From NCBI GenBank assembly GCA_963828385.1, contig CAWHEF010000002.1:1054001-1118000 (forward strand): a DNA stretch of 64,000 bases, written 5' to 3'. Under the pieces are notes generated by a model. It was given only the letters and a program-made list of their open reading frames with translations, had not been told where the DNA came from and searched no databases. This document shows positions 27,717 through 35,620 of this stretch, piece after piece (the stretch's first letter is position 1; every line of letters starts with the position of its first letter). The position numbers and the translations under genes were made by a program. This DNA is from Bog-756 sp963828385. Its GTDB lineage: Bacteria > Actinomycetota > Acidimicrobiia > Acidimicrobiales > RAAP-2.

Positions 27717-29021
27717 TCAGCGGGTGCGTCCTCGGCCTGGCCGGGGTGGGGGTGACGGCAACCGTCGCCGTCGTCGTCGGCCCGACTTGGAGGTGGCCCG
27801 CTCCGGAGGGGCCCGCCGGGCGGTGGTCCCGGCCGGTTCGGACCAGGTCCACCGGCCGCCGTCACGGAGGATCCGGTGGTCGTGGTGGGTCTTCAGGTAG
27901 TGGTGCCATCGACAGAGCCGGCAGAGGTTGTCGAGCCTGGTCGGTCCGCCGGCGGCGAAGTCGACGATGTGGTCGATCTCCAGGTGGTCGGAGACGTCAC
28001 AACCCGGGACCACACAGGACCGGTCCCGTTCGATGAGCGCCGATCGGAGCTTGGCCGGGATGGTACGGCCCTGGTGGGCGACGGCGGTGATGTCCGCCCC
28101 CCTGTGCACGAGCACGCTCAAGAAGGCGTCCTCGGCGAGCGAGCGGGCGACCGACACCGGGATGGGCCCGACGCCGGGGATCTCGCACACCTCTCCGCCC
28201 TTGGTCGAGCCGCGACGAAGGGCGTCGTAGTCGACACGGACGTGGACGAGGACCCGGGGCGGCGTGTGCTCGGTGGCGCTGTCCTGCGCCGGCCCCGACG
28301 CCGATCCCGGGCCGGGACCGGCGGTGTCGGCGACGAGCTCGCAGAGGGCATCGGCCAAGAGGGCCCCTTTGGGCTCGTCCAACCCGGACCGGGAGGCCTG
28401 GCGATGGAGATGGTCGGCCCGCTTCGACACCGAGGCCAAAAGGGTGGTCCCGGCGTCGGGGGTGAGGGTGGCGTCGAGTCGGAAGGCCCCGTCTGCGTCC
28501 ACCCAGTGCCGGAGCGAGCGCCGTCGGCGAATGGCCAGGTAACGGGCCTCGCCGTCGGCACCGGTGGCGCTGATCGAGCGGGCTCTCGTCCGGAGGTCTG
28601 CGAAGGACCCGGTGGAGGCTTGGTCGACGAGCTCTCCCTCGGCACTCGGACGCCGTGCCGCCGCCCCGGCGATCTCCTTCACCTGGACGGAGGAGAGCTT
28701 CCCCGCCCGTACCGCCTCCTCGGTGGCCGGGAGGTCACCGAGCCTGCGGGCCGTGCCGAGGGTGTCGATGGCCCCGCCGAGGGGCGTCCCGGTGACCTGG
28801 GCGAGATGGGCCGCCGCCGATCGGTGCCCGGAACGCTGCCAGACCAAAGACGACTCGACCCGCCGGGCACAGAGCAGCTTGCCTCCGGCCGCCAGCTTCT
28901 CGATCTCGGCGAAGGCTTCGAGCACGTCGGCGGCGTCGCTCCCCTCGAGCCGGTCGGGATCGAGGTCCGAAAGGACCCCTCGCAACCGGTCGCCCACCGT
29001 CTTCAGCGTGCCGAGGATCAT
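27717..29021 (-). CDS. DUF222 / HNH endonuclease signature protein (13E12-repeat type)
   Basis: A 434-residue member of the actinobacterial DUF222-HNH family (REP13E12 type). The DUF222 helical region fills residues ~15-290. The HNH core is CVVPGCDVSDHLEIDHIVDF, with RLCRWHHYLKTHHDHRIL supplying the metal-binding Cys/His. A nuclease fold is clear, but the cellular role of this abundant family is unknown; it is often linked to prophage-like or repeat elements. The start at ATG 29021 follows GGAAGGG at good spacing; GTG 29051 and ATG 29048 are also in frame. The C-terminal ~40 residues are Arg/Pro-rich. Confidence 0.85.
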   Translation of the reverse strand: MILGTLKTVGDRLRGVLSDLDPDRLEGSDAADVLEAFAEIEKLAAGGKLLCARRVESSLVWQRSGHRSAAAHLAQVTGTPLGGAIDTLGTARRLGDLPATEEAVRAGKLSSVQVKEIAGAAARRPSAEGELVDQASTGSFADLRTRARSISATGADGEARYLAIRRRRSLRHWVDADGAFRLDATLTPDAGTTLLASVSKRADHLHRQASRSGLDEPKGALLADALCELVADTAGPGPGSASGPAQDSATEHTPPRVLVHVRVDYDALRRGSTKGGEVCEIPGVGPIPVSVARSLAEDAFLSVLVHRGADITAVAHQGRTIPAKLRSALIERDRSCVVPGCDVSDHLEIDHIVDFAAGGPTRLDNLCRLCRWHHYLKTHHDHRILRDGGRWTWSEPAGTTARRAPPERATSKSGRRRRRRLPSPPPRPGRGRTR

Positions 29022-29173
29022 GGCCGCCACCCTTCCATGAGGGTGCATCACTCCTCACACGAGGGGATGGGAGACGCTCGGCCGGAGCGCCGAAGGTCGG
29101 GGAGCTCGGTCGGAATACCGAGGGCCTGGAGTGCCCGAGCCCCTCGACCGCGCCCTTGGATCCCGGACGGTGA

Positions 29174-30067
29174 TCAATCCACGGCGGCGATGATGTGCTC
29201 GGCGAACTGCTCGGACACGTCGAGACGCGCCTTGAGCAATGACTCGGGGGAGTCGGCGTCCGTTGCCCGAACACCCATCCAAGGTGCGCAGACGAGATCG
29301 GTCACCCCGGCATCCTCGAGCCGACGGTAGAGGTCCAGGTCGGGATACGCCCGGACGGCCAGGTAGACCGAGAAGGGCTCCCGTTCACGGCCGGCGTCCC
29401 TCAGGCGCGCCTTCACCGCTGCGACCTGGTCGAACGCCTCATCCGGCGTCACGGCGCCGGCGTTCACCCATCCGTCGCACAGCGTCGTCGCCCGGCGAAG
29501 CGCAGGCATCGAGTCTCCGCCGCCGATGATGGGCACAGGTTCGGTGGGTGACGGGTTCATCTGGCAGGCGGGGACGTCGAAGTACGTGCCGTGGTATTCG
29601 ACCCAGCCACCCTTCCACAGGGCCCGCAGGGCCGGGATCATGTCGTCGAGCCGCTTGCCCCGCGTCCGGAACGCTTGTCCGGTTTGGAAGTACTCCTCCT
29701 CGCACCAGCCGACGCCCACTCCGAGGCGCACCCGGTTGTTCGACAGAACCGCTGTCGTGCCCACCGACTTGGCCACCGTGATGAGATCCCGCACCGGCGC
29801 GATGTAGATGCCGGTCGTGAACGTCAGTTCTGTGGTGACTGCCGAGAGGGCGGAGATGAGGCACATCGGGTCGGGCCAGGCCGTCTCCTTCTCCCAGAAC
29901 GGCGCACCGTCGGGAGAAGGAGAGTACGTGTAGCGCGACCGGAGCTCCTTCGGATTGAACAAGTGCTCGGACAGGTAGAGGCCGTTGTATCCGAGCTTGT
30001 CGCACTTCCGGGCAAACGCAAATGTCTCTTCGACTGGGAGGAAGGTGACGGCCATGTGGAAGCGCAT
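29174..30067 (-). CDS. LLM class F420-dependent oxidoreductase (TIGR03619-like)
   Basis: A 297-residue luciferase-like TIM-barrel oxidoreductase. Family marks are LGYNGLYLSEHLF near residue 24, LTFTTGIYIAPVRD, VRLGVGVGWCEEEYFQTG and VPIIGGGDSMPALRRATTL. F420 is the likely cofactor, by family. It lies 73 bp from the cyp125-like gene on the same strand, so it may share the steroid-linked transcript; the substrate is unknown. The ATG at 30067 is the first start of the frame. Confidence 0.88.
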   Translation of the reverse strand: MRFHMAVTFLPVEETFAFARKCDKLGYNGLYLSEHLFNPKELRSRYTYSPSPDGAPFWEKETAWPDPMCLISALSAVTTELTFTTGIYIAPVRDLITVAKSVGTTAVLSNNRVRLGVGVGWCEEEYFQTGQAFRTRGKRLDDMIPALRALWKGGWVEYHGTYFDVPACQMNPSPTEPVPIIGGGDSMPALRRATTLCDGWVNAGAVTPDEAFDQVAAVKARLRDAGREREPFSVYLAVRAYPDLDLYRRLEDAGVTDLVCAPWMGVRATDADSPESLLKARLDVSEQFAEHIIAAVD

Positions 30068-30140
30068 GTGTGCTGAACCCGCTTTCTAACGGAGGTTCGC
30101 TACGGGCGGGTGGGGAGGTCGAACCGCCAGTTCGTCGTCA

Positions 30141-31370
30141 TCACGGGGCGGATGGCGCTGACGGAGCGAACGCAACCGGGATGTGCTTTACGCCGTTGAT
30201 GAAGTTCGACCGGAGGCGCTGAACCTCGCCATCGAGATGGATGTCGGGCATGCGATCCAAGAGTCGGTCGAACATCACCCTGATCTCCATCCTCGCCAGA
30301 TTGGCGCCCAGGCAGAAGTGAGGGCCTCCGCCGCCGAAGGCCATGTGGTTGTTGGGAGCTCGTCCGATGTCGAACGAGTCCGGATCAGGAAAGACCGATT
30401 CGTCTCGATTGGCCGAGATGTGCCAGAACACCACCTTGTCGCCCTCGGCGATGTGCTGATCTCCAACGACGGCATCGGCGGTGGCCTGACGGCGGAAATG
30501 CATCACCGGGGACACGTAACGCAGCATCTCCTCGATGGCCGTGGGGAGCAGGCTCCGATCACCGAGAAGTCGTTTCCACTGGTCAGGATGGTCGAAGAAC
30601 GCCACCATCGCGCCGGAGATGAGATTGCGCGTCGTCTCATTGCCTGCCACCGAGAGGAGCAGGAAGAAGAGGTCCAGCTCGAGCTCGGAGAGCCGATCGC
30701 CTTCGATTTCGGCCTGGGTCAGCACGCTGAACAAGTCCTCGTGGGGATCGAGCCTCTTTTTGGCACAGAGCTCGTCTGCATACGCATAGAGGTCCATCGC
30801 CGCCTGGGCAGGTGCGTCCGGGCTCGTGAGATACTCAGGATCGTCGGAGCCGATCATCTTGTTCGACCAGTCGAAGACGAGGTGTCGGTCATCCTGGGGG
30901 ACGCCCATCAACTCGGCGATGACCTGAAGGGGAAGCTCCGCAGAGATCTGCTCGACGAAATCGGCGGACCCATCCTCGCAGACGTTGTCGAGGATGCCGT
31001 CGGCGAAGTGGACGACGCTCGATTCAAGATCTCGCACCATCCGTGGCATGAAGCCCTTGTTCACCAATCGGCGGTAGCGGGTGTGCATGGGCGGGTCCAT
31101 GTTGAGCATCATCATTCGCTGTTGAGCCAACGCCTCGTCATCCATGTCATGGAAGATGGCTCCGGCCCGGTATGACGAGAAGTGCTCGGCATCGCGGTTG
31201 ACCGCCACAGAGTCGTCGTATCGGGTGATCGACCAGAAACCTCCCCCTGCGCTGTCCGGATCGTGATGCCAAGAGACCGGATCCTCGTGCCGCAGATACC
31301 TGAACCAATCGTGGGGAACCCCGGCGACGAAATTCTCCGGGTCACAGAGATTGATCTCGGCGACATTCAT
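30141..31370 (-). CDS. cyp125: Cytochrome P450, CYP125-like steroid side-chain hydroxylase
   Basis: A 409-residue P450 close to mycobacterial CYP125, which oxidises the terminal methyl (C26/C27) of the sterol side chain. Visible are the I-helix AGNETTRN, EEMLR (ExxR), and the haem loop FGGGGPHFCLGANLAR. CYP125-like segments include MLNMDPPMHTRYRRLVNKGF, FVEQISAELPLQVIAELMGV, and the end LRSNFINGVKHIPV. The family placement is from memory of CYP125, so CYP142 or another sterol P450 is possible. The ATG at 31370 follows GGGGAG by six bases; the frame runs eight codons further. It diverges from the chsE2 operon, with a KstR-like palindrome between. Confidence 0.85.
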   Translation of the reverse strand: MNVAEINLCDPENFVAGVPHDWFRYLRHEDPVSWHHDPDSAGGGFWSITRYDDSVAVNRDAEHFSSYRAGAIFHDMDDEALAQQRMMMLNMDPPMHTRYRRLVNKGFMPRMVRDLESSVVHFADGILDNVCEDGSADFVEQISAELPLQVIAELMGVPQDDRHLVFDWSNKMIGSDDPEYLTSPDAPAQAAMDLYAYADELCAKKRLDPHEDLFSVLTQAEIEGDRLSELELDLFFLLLSVAGNETTRNLISGAMVAFFDHPDQWKRLLGDRSLLPTAIEEMLRYVSPVMHFRRQATADAVVGDQHIAEGDKVVFWHISANRDESVFPDPDSFDIGRAPNNHMAFGGGGPHFCLGANLARMEIRVMFDRLLDRMPDIHLDGEVQRLRSNFINGVKHIPVAFAPSAPSAP

Positions 31371-31446
31371 CAGGTCTCCCCTTCGCCGCTGCATCGCTCC
31401 GGGCTGGTTGGTGACCGCACCCGTGCTGCCGTGCCGCTGGCATTAC

Positions 31447-31460
31447 TAGAACGTGTATCA
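31447..31460. promoter_or_regulatory. KstR-like operator between cyp125 and chsE2
   Basis: TAGAACGTGTATCA matches TnnAACnnGTTnnA, the operator of the steroid repressor KstR, at 7 of the 8 fixed bases (GTA in place of GTT). It lies 77 bp before the cyp125 start and 121 bp before chsE2, where one site could govern both directions. The regulator gene is not in the window. Confidence 0.55.
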
Positions 31461-31580
31461 GTTATCATAGGCCGCTGGTGGTTCCACGGGCCTGTCGCCC
31501 CGAAGGCTGCGATGCCAGGCTGACAATCGGGGATGGGCCATGATCGGGCTGGCGAACGGACGAAAGAGGGACTTGAGGTC

Positions 31581-32741
31581 GTGTACCTCGAAGAGACCGC
31601 TGAACAACGGGCTCTCCGCAAGGAGCTACGGGCTTACTTCGCGGAGCTGCTGACCGACGACGTACGCCGGGCACTCGACACCGAGACCGAAGGTGGTGCG
31701 ACGTTCCGAGGGGTGGTTCGCCGGATGGGCGCTGACGGCTGGCTTGGCATCGGCTGGCCGACGGAATACGGCGGACAGGGCCGACCGCCATCGGATCAGT
31801 TCATCTTCTTCACGGAGGTCCAGCGCGCCCGGGCACCGTTCCCGTTCGTCACGCTCAACACCGTAGGTCCCATGATCATGCACCATGGAACCGCCGCGCA
31901 GAAGGCTCGGTTCCTCCCGGGCATCCTGGCCGGCGAGCTGAACTGCGCGATCGGCTACACGGAGCCCAACGCCGGTACCGACCTTGCATCGCTGCGCACC
32001 CGAGCCGTACTCGACGGGGATGAGTGGGTCATCGACGGCAGCAAGGTCTTCACCAGTGGCGCCGACCAGTCCGACTACATCTGGCTCGCGACTCGGACCG
32101 ATCCCGATGCCCCCAAGCACAAGGGCATCTCGATCTTCATGGTTCCCACGTCCACCGAGGGGTTCTCGTGCACCCCGATCGTCACCGTTGGCGGCGTGTC
32201 GACGACGGCCTCCTATTACGACGGCGTGCGCGTCCCGGCCTCGGCTCTGGTCGGTGAGCTGAACGAGGGTTGGCGATTGATCACTGGTCAACTCAACCAC
32301 GAACGGGTTGGTCTGGCCGCCGTCAGCGCTTTGGCTCAACGCCTGTGGAGCGAGACCGCACAGTGGGCGGTGCAACACGAGTCGATCGAGGCCGAATGGG
32401 TCCGGTCTGATCTGGCGCGCACGTATGCATTGCTCGAGGCACAGAAGCTCCTCAATTGGCGGATGACGGCTGCTGTTGCCACAGATTCGCTCAGCCCCGC
32501 CGGCTCGTCGGCCGTCAAGGTGTTCGGGACCGAGTCGACAGTGGAGATCTATCGCAGGTTGCTCGGGGTCGTCGGAGCAGCCGGACTGCTCAGTCCGGAC
32601 TCGCCGGGCGCGGCGTTGAACGGGGATCTCGAACGGGCCGGCCGTCAAGCGCAGATCAACACGTTCGGCGGCGGCGTGAACGAGGTCCAACGCGAGATCC
32701 TGGCTTCGACCGGGTTGGGGATGAAGCGGTCCGCCCGGTGA
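31581..32741 (+). CDS. chsE2: Acyl-CoA dehydrogenase ChsE2 (FadE29-like) of steroid side-chain degradation
   Basis: A 386-residue acyl-CoA dehydrogenase matching mycobacterial FadE29 (ChsE2), one half of the heterotetramer that dehydrogenates the C3 side chain of steroid-CoA. Near-diagnostic segments are AIGYTEPNAGTDLASLRTRA, SDYIWLATRTDPDAPKHKGI, ASYYDGVRVP, GWRLITGQLNHERV and TFGGGVNEVQREILA. The last replaces the VEGTS catalytic motif of ordinary acyl-CoA dehydrogenases, as in FadE29. The frame opens at 31533, but GTG 31581 (just before YLEETAEQR) fits the family N-terminus and has GAGG upstream. It leads the operon chsE2-chsH2-chsE1-chsH1-ltp2. Confidence 0.9.
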   Translation: MYLEETAEQRALRKELRAYFAELLTDDVRRALDTETEGGATFRGVVRRMGADGWLGIGWPTEYGGQGRPPSDQFIFFTEVQRARAPFPFVTLNTVGPMIMHHGTAAQKARFLPGILAGELNCAIGYTEPNAGTDLASLRTRAVLDGDEWVIDGSKVFTSGADQSDYIWLATRTDPDAPKHKGISIFMVPTSTEGFSCTPIVTVGGVSTTASYYDGVRVPASALVGELNEGWRLITGQLNHERVGLAAVSALAQRLWSETAQWAVQHESIEAEWVRSDLARTYALLEAQKLLNWRMTAAVATDSLSPAGSSAVKVFGTESTVEIYRRLLGVVGAAGLLSPDSPGAALNGDLERAGRQAQINTFGGGVNEVQREILASTGLGMKRSAR

Positions 32742-32745
32742 TCGC

Positions 32746-33909
32746 ATGAATCGCGGCACCCTCTCCTCGGGACCGGCGGAGGGCGCGGCGGAGGGCGCGG
32801 CGGAGGCAGCAGCGGAGGCCGCCCGATCCCTTGACGAAGTGCTCCAACACTTCGTAGGGCTGACGTCCGGTCCACCGGTCAGCGGCCAGGATCCCGTGAA
32901 CAGGCCGATGATCCGGCACTGGGTCGAGGCGATGGGTGACGAGAACCCGGTCTACGTCGACGACGACGCTGCCCGGCGAGTCGGGTTTCCCGGGGTCATC
33001 GCCCCGCCCACCATGCTCCAGGCGTGGATCATGCGTGGATTGCGGGCAACACTGGAAGTCGAAGCTGGCCGCCCCGGGGGGCCCGGGGTCCAGGACGCCT
33101 CGCCCCGGGCCCGTTCGCATCAGGCGGCAGAATCCAATCTCGACGACTTGATGGCGTTGCTCGATGATGCCGGGTACACGTCGGTGGTCGCCACCAACTG
33201 CGATCAGCACTACGTCAGACCGCTCGCACCGGGCGACCGGGTCGAGGCCACGTCCGTCATCGTCGATGTCTCGGCGGAGAAGAAGACCGGGCTCGGTGCA
33301 GGGAGATTCGTGACGACGAGGCTCGACTACACGGACCAGGACGGCGAGCTGGTGGCCACCATGGAGTTCCGGATCCTCAAGTTCAAGCCTCCCTCCAAGG
33401 ATGATCCGGAGCCGTCCGGGGCACCGGCGTCGCCGGCCGAGGAACGGCGTGGGCAAACGGGTGGCGCTCCGGACGACCGGGCTCCGCGTCCGCTGCGTCC
33501 TCGTCCCGCTCTGACTGAGGACAATCGGTTCTTCTTCGAAGGGGCACGTGAGCACAGGCTCCTCATCCAGCGGTGCACGCACTGCGGCGCCCTTCGCCAT
33601 CCGCCGCGCCCGGCGTGCGGCAACTGCCGGTCGTTCGAGTGGGACACGGTGACCGCCTCGGGCCGGGGCACCATCTACAGCTACGTGGTCAACCACTACC
33701 CGCGGGTACCGGCGTTCGACTATCCCCTCGTCGTGGCCCTCGTGGAGCTGGAGGAGGGCACCCGTCTGGTGGCGAACGTCGCCGACATCACGCCTGAGTC
33801 CGTGGCCATCGGAATGCCGGTCGTGGCCACCTTCGTCGACTTCGACGACGACTTGACCCTGCCGGTCTTCCGCCCGGACGGCACGGACCCCGATCGGCGG
33901 AATCCCTGA
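32746..33909 (+). CDS. chsH2: ChsH2-like steroid hydratase subunit (MaoC + DUF35)
   Basis: A 387-residue two-domain protein like M. tuberculosis Rv3542c. Residues ~28-215 are a MaoC-like hotdog domain; ~260-385 a DUF35 domain with zinc-ribbon Cys pairs in CTHCGALRHPPRPACGNC and a C-terminal OB fold. In mycobacteria the MaoC part pairs with ChsH1 to hydrate the side-chain enoyl-CoA, and the DUF35 part supports the Ltp2 aldolase. The MaoC half has NPVY where active hydratases have NPxH, so it probably lacks the catalytic His. The N-terminus holds an EGAA repeat. Its stop overlaps the next ATG by one base. Confidence 0.9.
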   Translation: MNRGTLSSGPAEGAAEGAAEAAAEAARSLDEVLQHFVGLTSGPPVSGQDPVNRPMIRHWVEAMGDENPVYVDDDAARRVGFPGVIAPPTMLQAWIMRGLRATLEVEAGRPGGPGVQDASPRARSHQAAESNLDDLMALLDDAGYTSVVATNCDQHYVRPLAPGDRVEATSVIVDVSAEKKTGLGAGRFVTTRLDYTDQDGELVATMEFRILKFKPPSKDDPEPSGAPASPAEERRGQTGGAPDDRAPRPLRPRPALTEDNRFFFEGAREHRLLIQRCTHCGALRHPPRPACGNCRSFEWDTVTASGRGTIYSYVVNHYPRVPAFDYPLVVALVELEEGTRLVANVADITPESVAIGMPVVATFVDFDDDLTLPVFRPDGTDPDRRNP

Positions 33910-35069
33910 TGGACTTCATCTTCAATGAGGAACAGCGCGCCATCGAAGAGACGGCTCGAGCCGTCCTCGAGGGCATGGCCATTCCCGATCGGGTCGATCA
34001 GGTCGAGCACACCGTGGATCGCTTCGACGCGGACCTATGGGCGGCGCTGGCTTCCGCCGACCTTCTCGGCCTGGTGGTTCCCGAAGCGACGGGAGGCGCC
34101 GGGTACGGCATGGTCGAGCTGGCGGTCCTCCTCGAAGCTCAGGGCAGGGTGGTGGCACCTGTCCCGCTGTGGTCGACTCTCGCCCTCGGGGCGCTCCCCA
34201 TCGCAGAGTTCGGCTCGGGCCATCTCCGTGAAGAGGTGCTGCCCGGGGTCGCTGCCGGAGAGGTCGTGCTCACGGCGGCGCTGACCGACGTGGCCGGCGA
34301 CATCGCCGTCGGTGGGTCCGGGAAACCTACGGTCGAGGCCAAGTGGGAGGGTGGGTCCGTCCTGCTCTTCGGGGGGGCGTCCACTGTGCCCCAGGCTCAC
34401 GTGGCCGACCGGATCCTCGTTCCCGCCACCATCGACGACGGCATCATCGTGGTGGCGCTCGACCCCGGCGCCCACGGGGTCGTCATGGAACGAGCCTCGA
34501 CCACCAATCGCGAGATCCATCCCCATGTTCATCTGGACGGTGTGCGCGTCGCCGCCGCCGACATCCTTGCCGGAGGGGATCCTTCCCGGGGCAACGAGAT
34601 CCTGAAATGGATGCTGGAGCGGGCGTGGACGGGGCTCAGTGCCCTCCAGGTCGGCGTGGTCGAGGCGGCGGTCTCCCAGACGGTCGACTACCTCAATTCC
34701 CGCGAGCAGTTCGGCCGTCCCCTCTCGACCTTCCAGGGCACGTCCCTCCGTCTCGCCGACGCTGCAATCGACCTGGAGGCGATCAGGGTCACGCTGTGGC
34801 AGGCCGCCTGGAGGCTCGACAACGGTCTCGACGCCGCGCTGGCGGTCAATGTCGCCGCCTGGTTCGCTTCCGACGCCGGCCAACGGGCCGTTCACGCCAC
34901 CCAGCACTTACATGGAGGTATCGGAGCCGACATCTCCTTCCCGATCCACCGCTACTTCCTGTGGGGCAAGCAGATCGAGCTCCTGCTCGGAGCATCGAGT
35001 GCTCAGCTCGCCCGCTTGGGCGGGCAAGTGGCAGCGCAGGTTCGCGTGGGCCGGGAGCTCATGCCATGA
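33909..35069 (+). CDS. chsE1: Acyl-CoA dehydrogenase ChsE1 (FadE28-like) of steroid side-chain degradation
   Basis: A 386-residue acyl-CoA dehydrogenase fitting FadE28, partner of ChsE2. MDFIFNEEQRAIEETARAVL, LGLVVPEATGGAGYGMVELA, LNSREQFGRPLSTFQGTSLR and HLHGGIGADISFPIHRYFLW are typical of the family; the last is the flavin/substrate helix region. It ends soon after GASSAQLARLGG, without an EGTS-type motif, as FadE28 does. In M. tuberculosis fadE28 precedes fadE29; here chsH2 lies between the two, and chsE1 overlaps chsH1 by ATGA. The heterotetramer would act on 3-oxo-23,24-bisnorcholenyl-type CoA thioesters by analogy. Confidence 0.85.
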   Translation: MDFIFNEEQRAIEETARAVLEGMAIPDRVDQVEHTVDRFDADLWAALASADLLGLVVPEATGGAGYGMVELAVLLEAQGRVVAPVPLWSTLALGALPIAEFGSGHLREEVLPGVAAGEVVLTAALTDVAGDIAVGGSGKPTVEAKWEGGSVLLFGGASTVPQAHVADRILVPATIDDGIIVVALDPGAHGVVMERASTTNREIHPHVHLDGVRVAAADILAGGDPSRGNEILKWMLERAWTGLSALQVGVVEAAVSQTVDYLNSREQFGRPLSTFQGTSLRLADAAIDLEAIRVTLWQAAWRLDNGLDAALAVNVAAWFASDAGQRAVHATQHLHGGIGADISFPIHRYFLWGKQIELLLGASSAQLARLGGQVAAQVRVGRELMP

Positions 35070-35620
35070 CTGCAGAGCCGTCCCGCTCCCAGCTCCCGTC
35101 CCGGTCCGACCCGACCGATGTCAGCCCACCCGACATCGCCACTGTCTGCTTCTTCGAAGATGTGGCCGTGGGCGATGAGCTGCCGGAACTCGTGATCCCG
35201 CTCACCCGGACCCTCATCATCTCGACGGCAATAGCGTCTCGTGACTACCAGGATGTCCACCACGATCCCGTTCTCGCCGCACAGCGAGGATCGAAGGACA
35301 TCTTCATGAACATCCTCTCGACGAACGGCCTTGTCGGCAGGTTCGTAACCGACTGGTCGGGGCCGGCAGCCATGATCACCGATGTGAACATCCGTCTCGG
35401 TGCTCCCAACTATCCCGATGACACCATGGCTCTGACGGGATCCGTGATCGGCAAAGACGAGGCGGTGGGCGACGACGGCAGAGGAGCGATCGAGCTGTCC
35501 GTGCGGGGGTCGAACGGCCTGGGCGACCACGTCACCGGCACCGTCCGGCTCCGACTGCCGTACCGCACTGCCGAATCCACGCGGCGCACGCACCCCCAAC
35601 CACGTCATCCACATCGATGA
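35066..35620 (+). CDS. chsH1: ChsH1-like MaoC-family enoyl-CoA hydratase subunit
   Basis: A 184-residue MaoC-like hotdog protein like M. tuberculosis Rv3541c (129 residues). The core SRDYQDVHHDP, GSKDIFMNILSTNGLVGRFV, INIRLGAPNYPDD-like strand and NGLGDHVTGTVRL follow the family closely; the Asp/His pair in the first is the hydratase-2 motif. With ChsH2 it should form the hydratase acting on the C3 side chain. It is ~40-50 residues longer than the mycobacterial protein, mostly at both ends. ATGA overlaps on both sides show tight coupling. Confidence 0.9.
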   Translation: MTAEPSRSQLPSRSDPTDVSPPDIATVCFFEDVAVGDELPELVIPLTRTLIISTAIASRDYQDVHHDPVLAAQRGSKDIFMNILSTNGLVGRFVTDWSGPAAMITDVNIRLGAPNYPDDTMALTGSVIGKDEAVGDDGRGAIELSVRGSNGLGDHVTGTVRLRLPYRTAESTRRTHPQPRHPHR

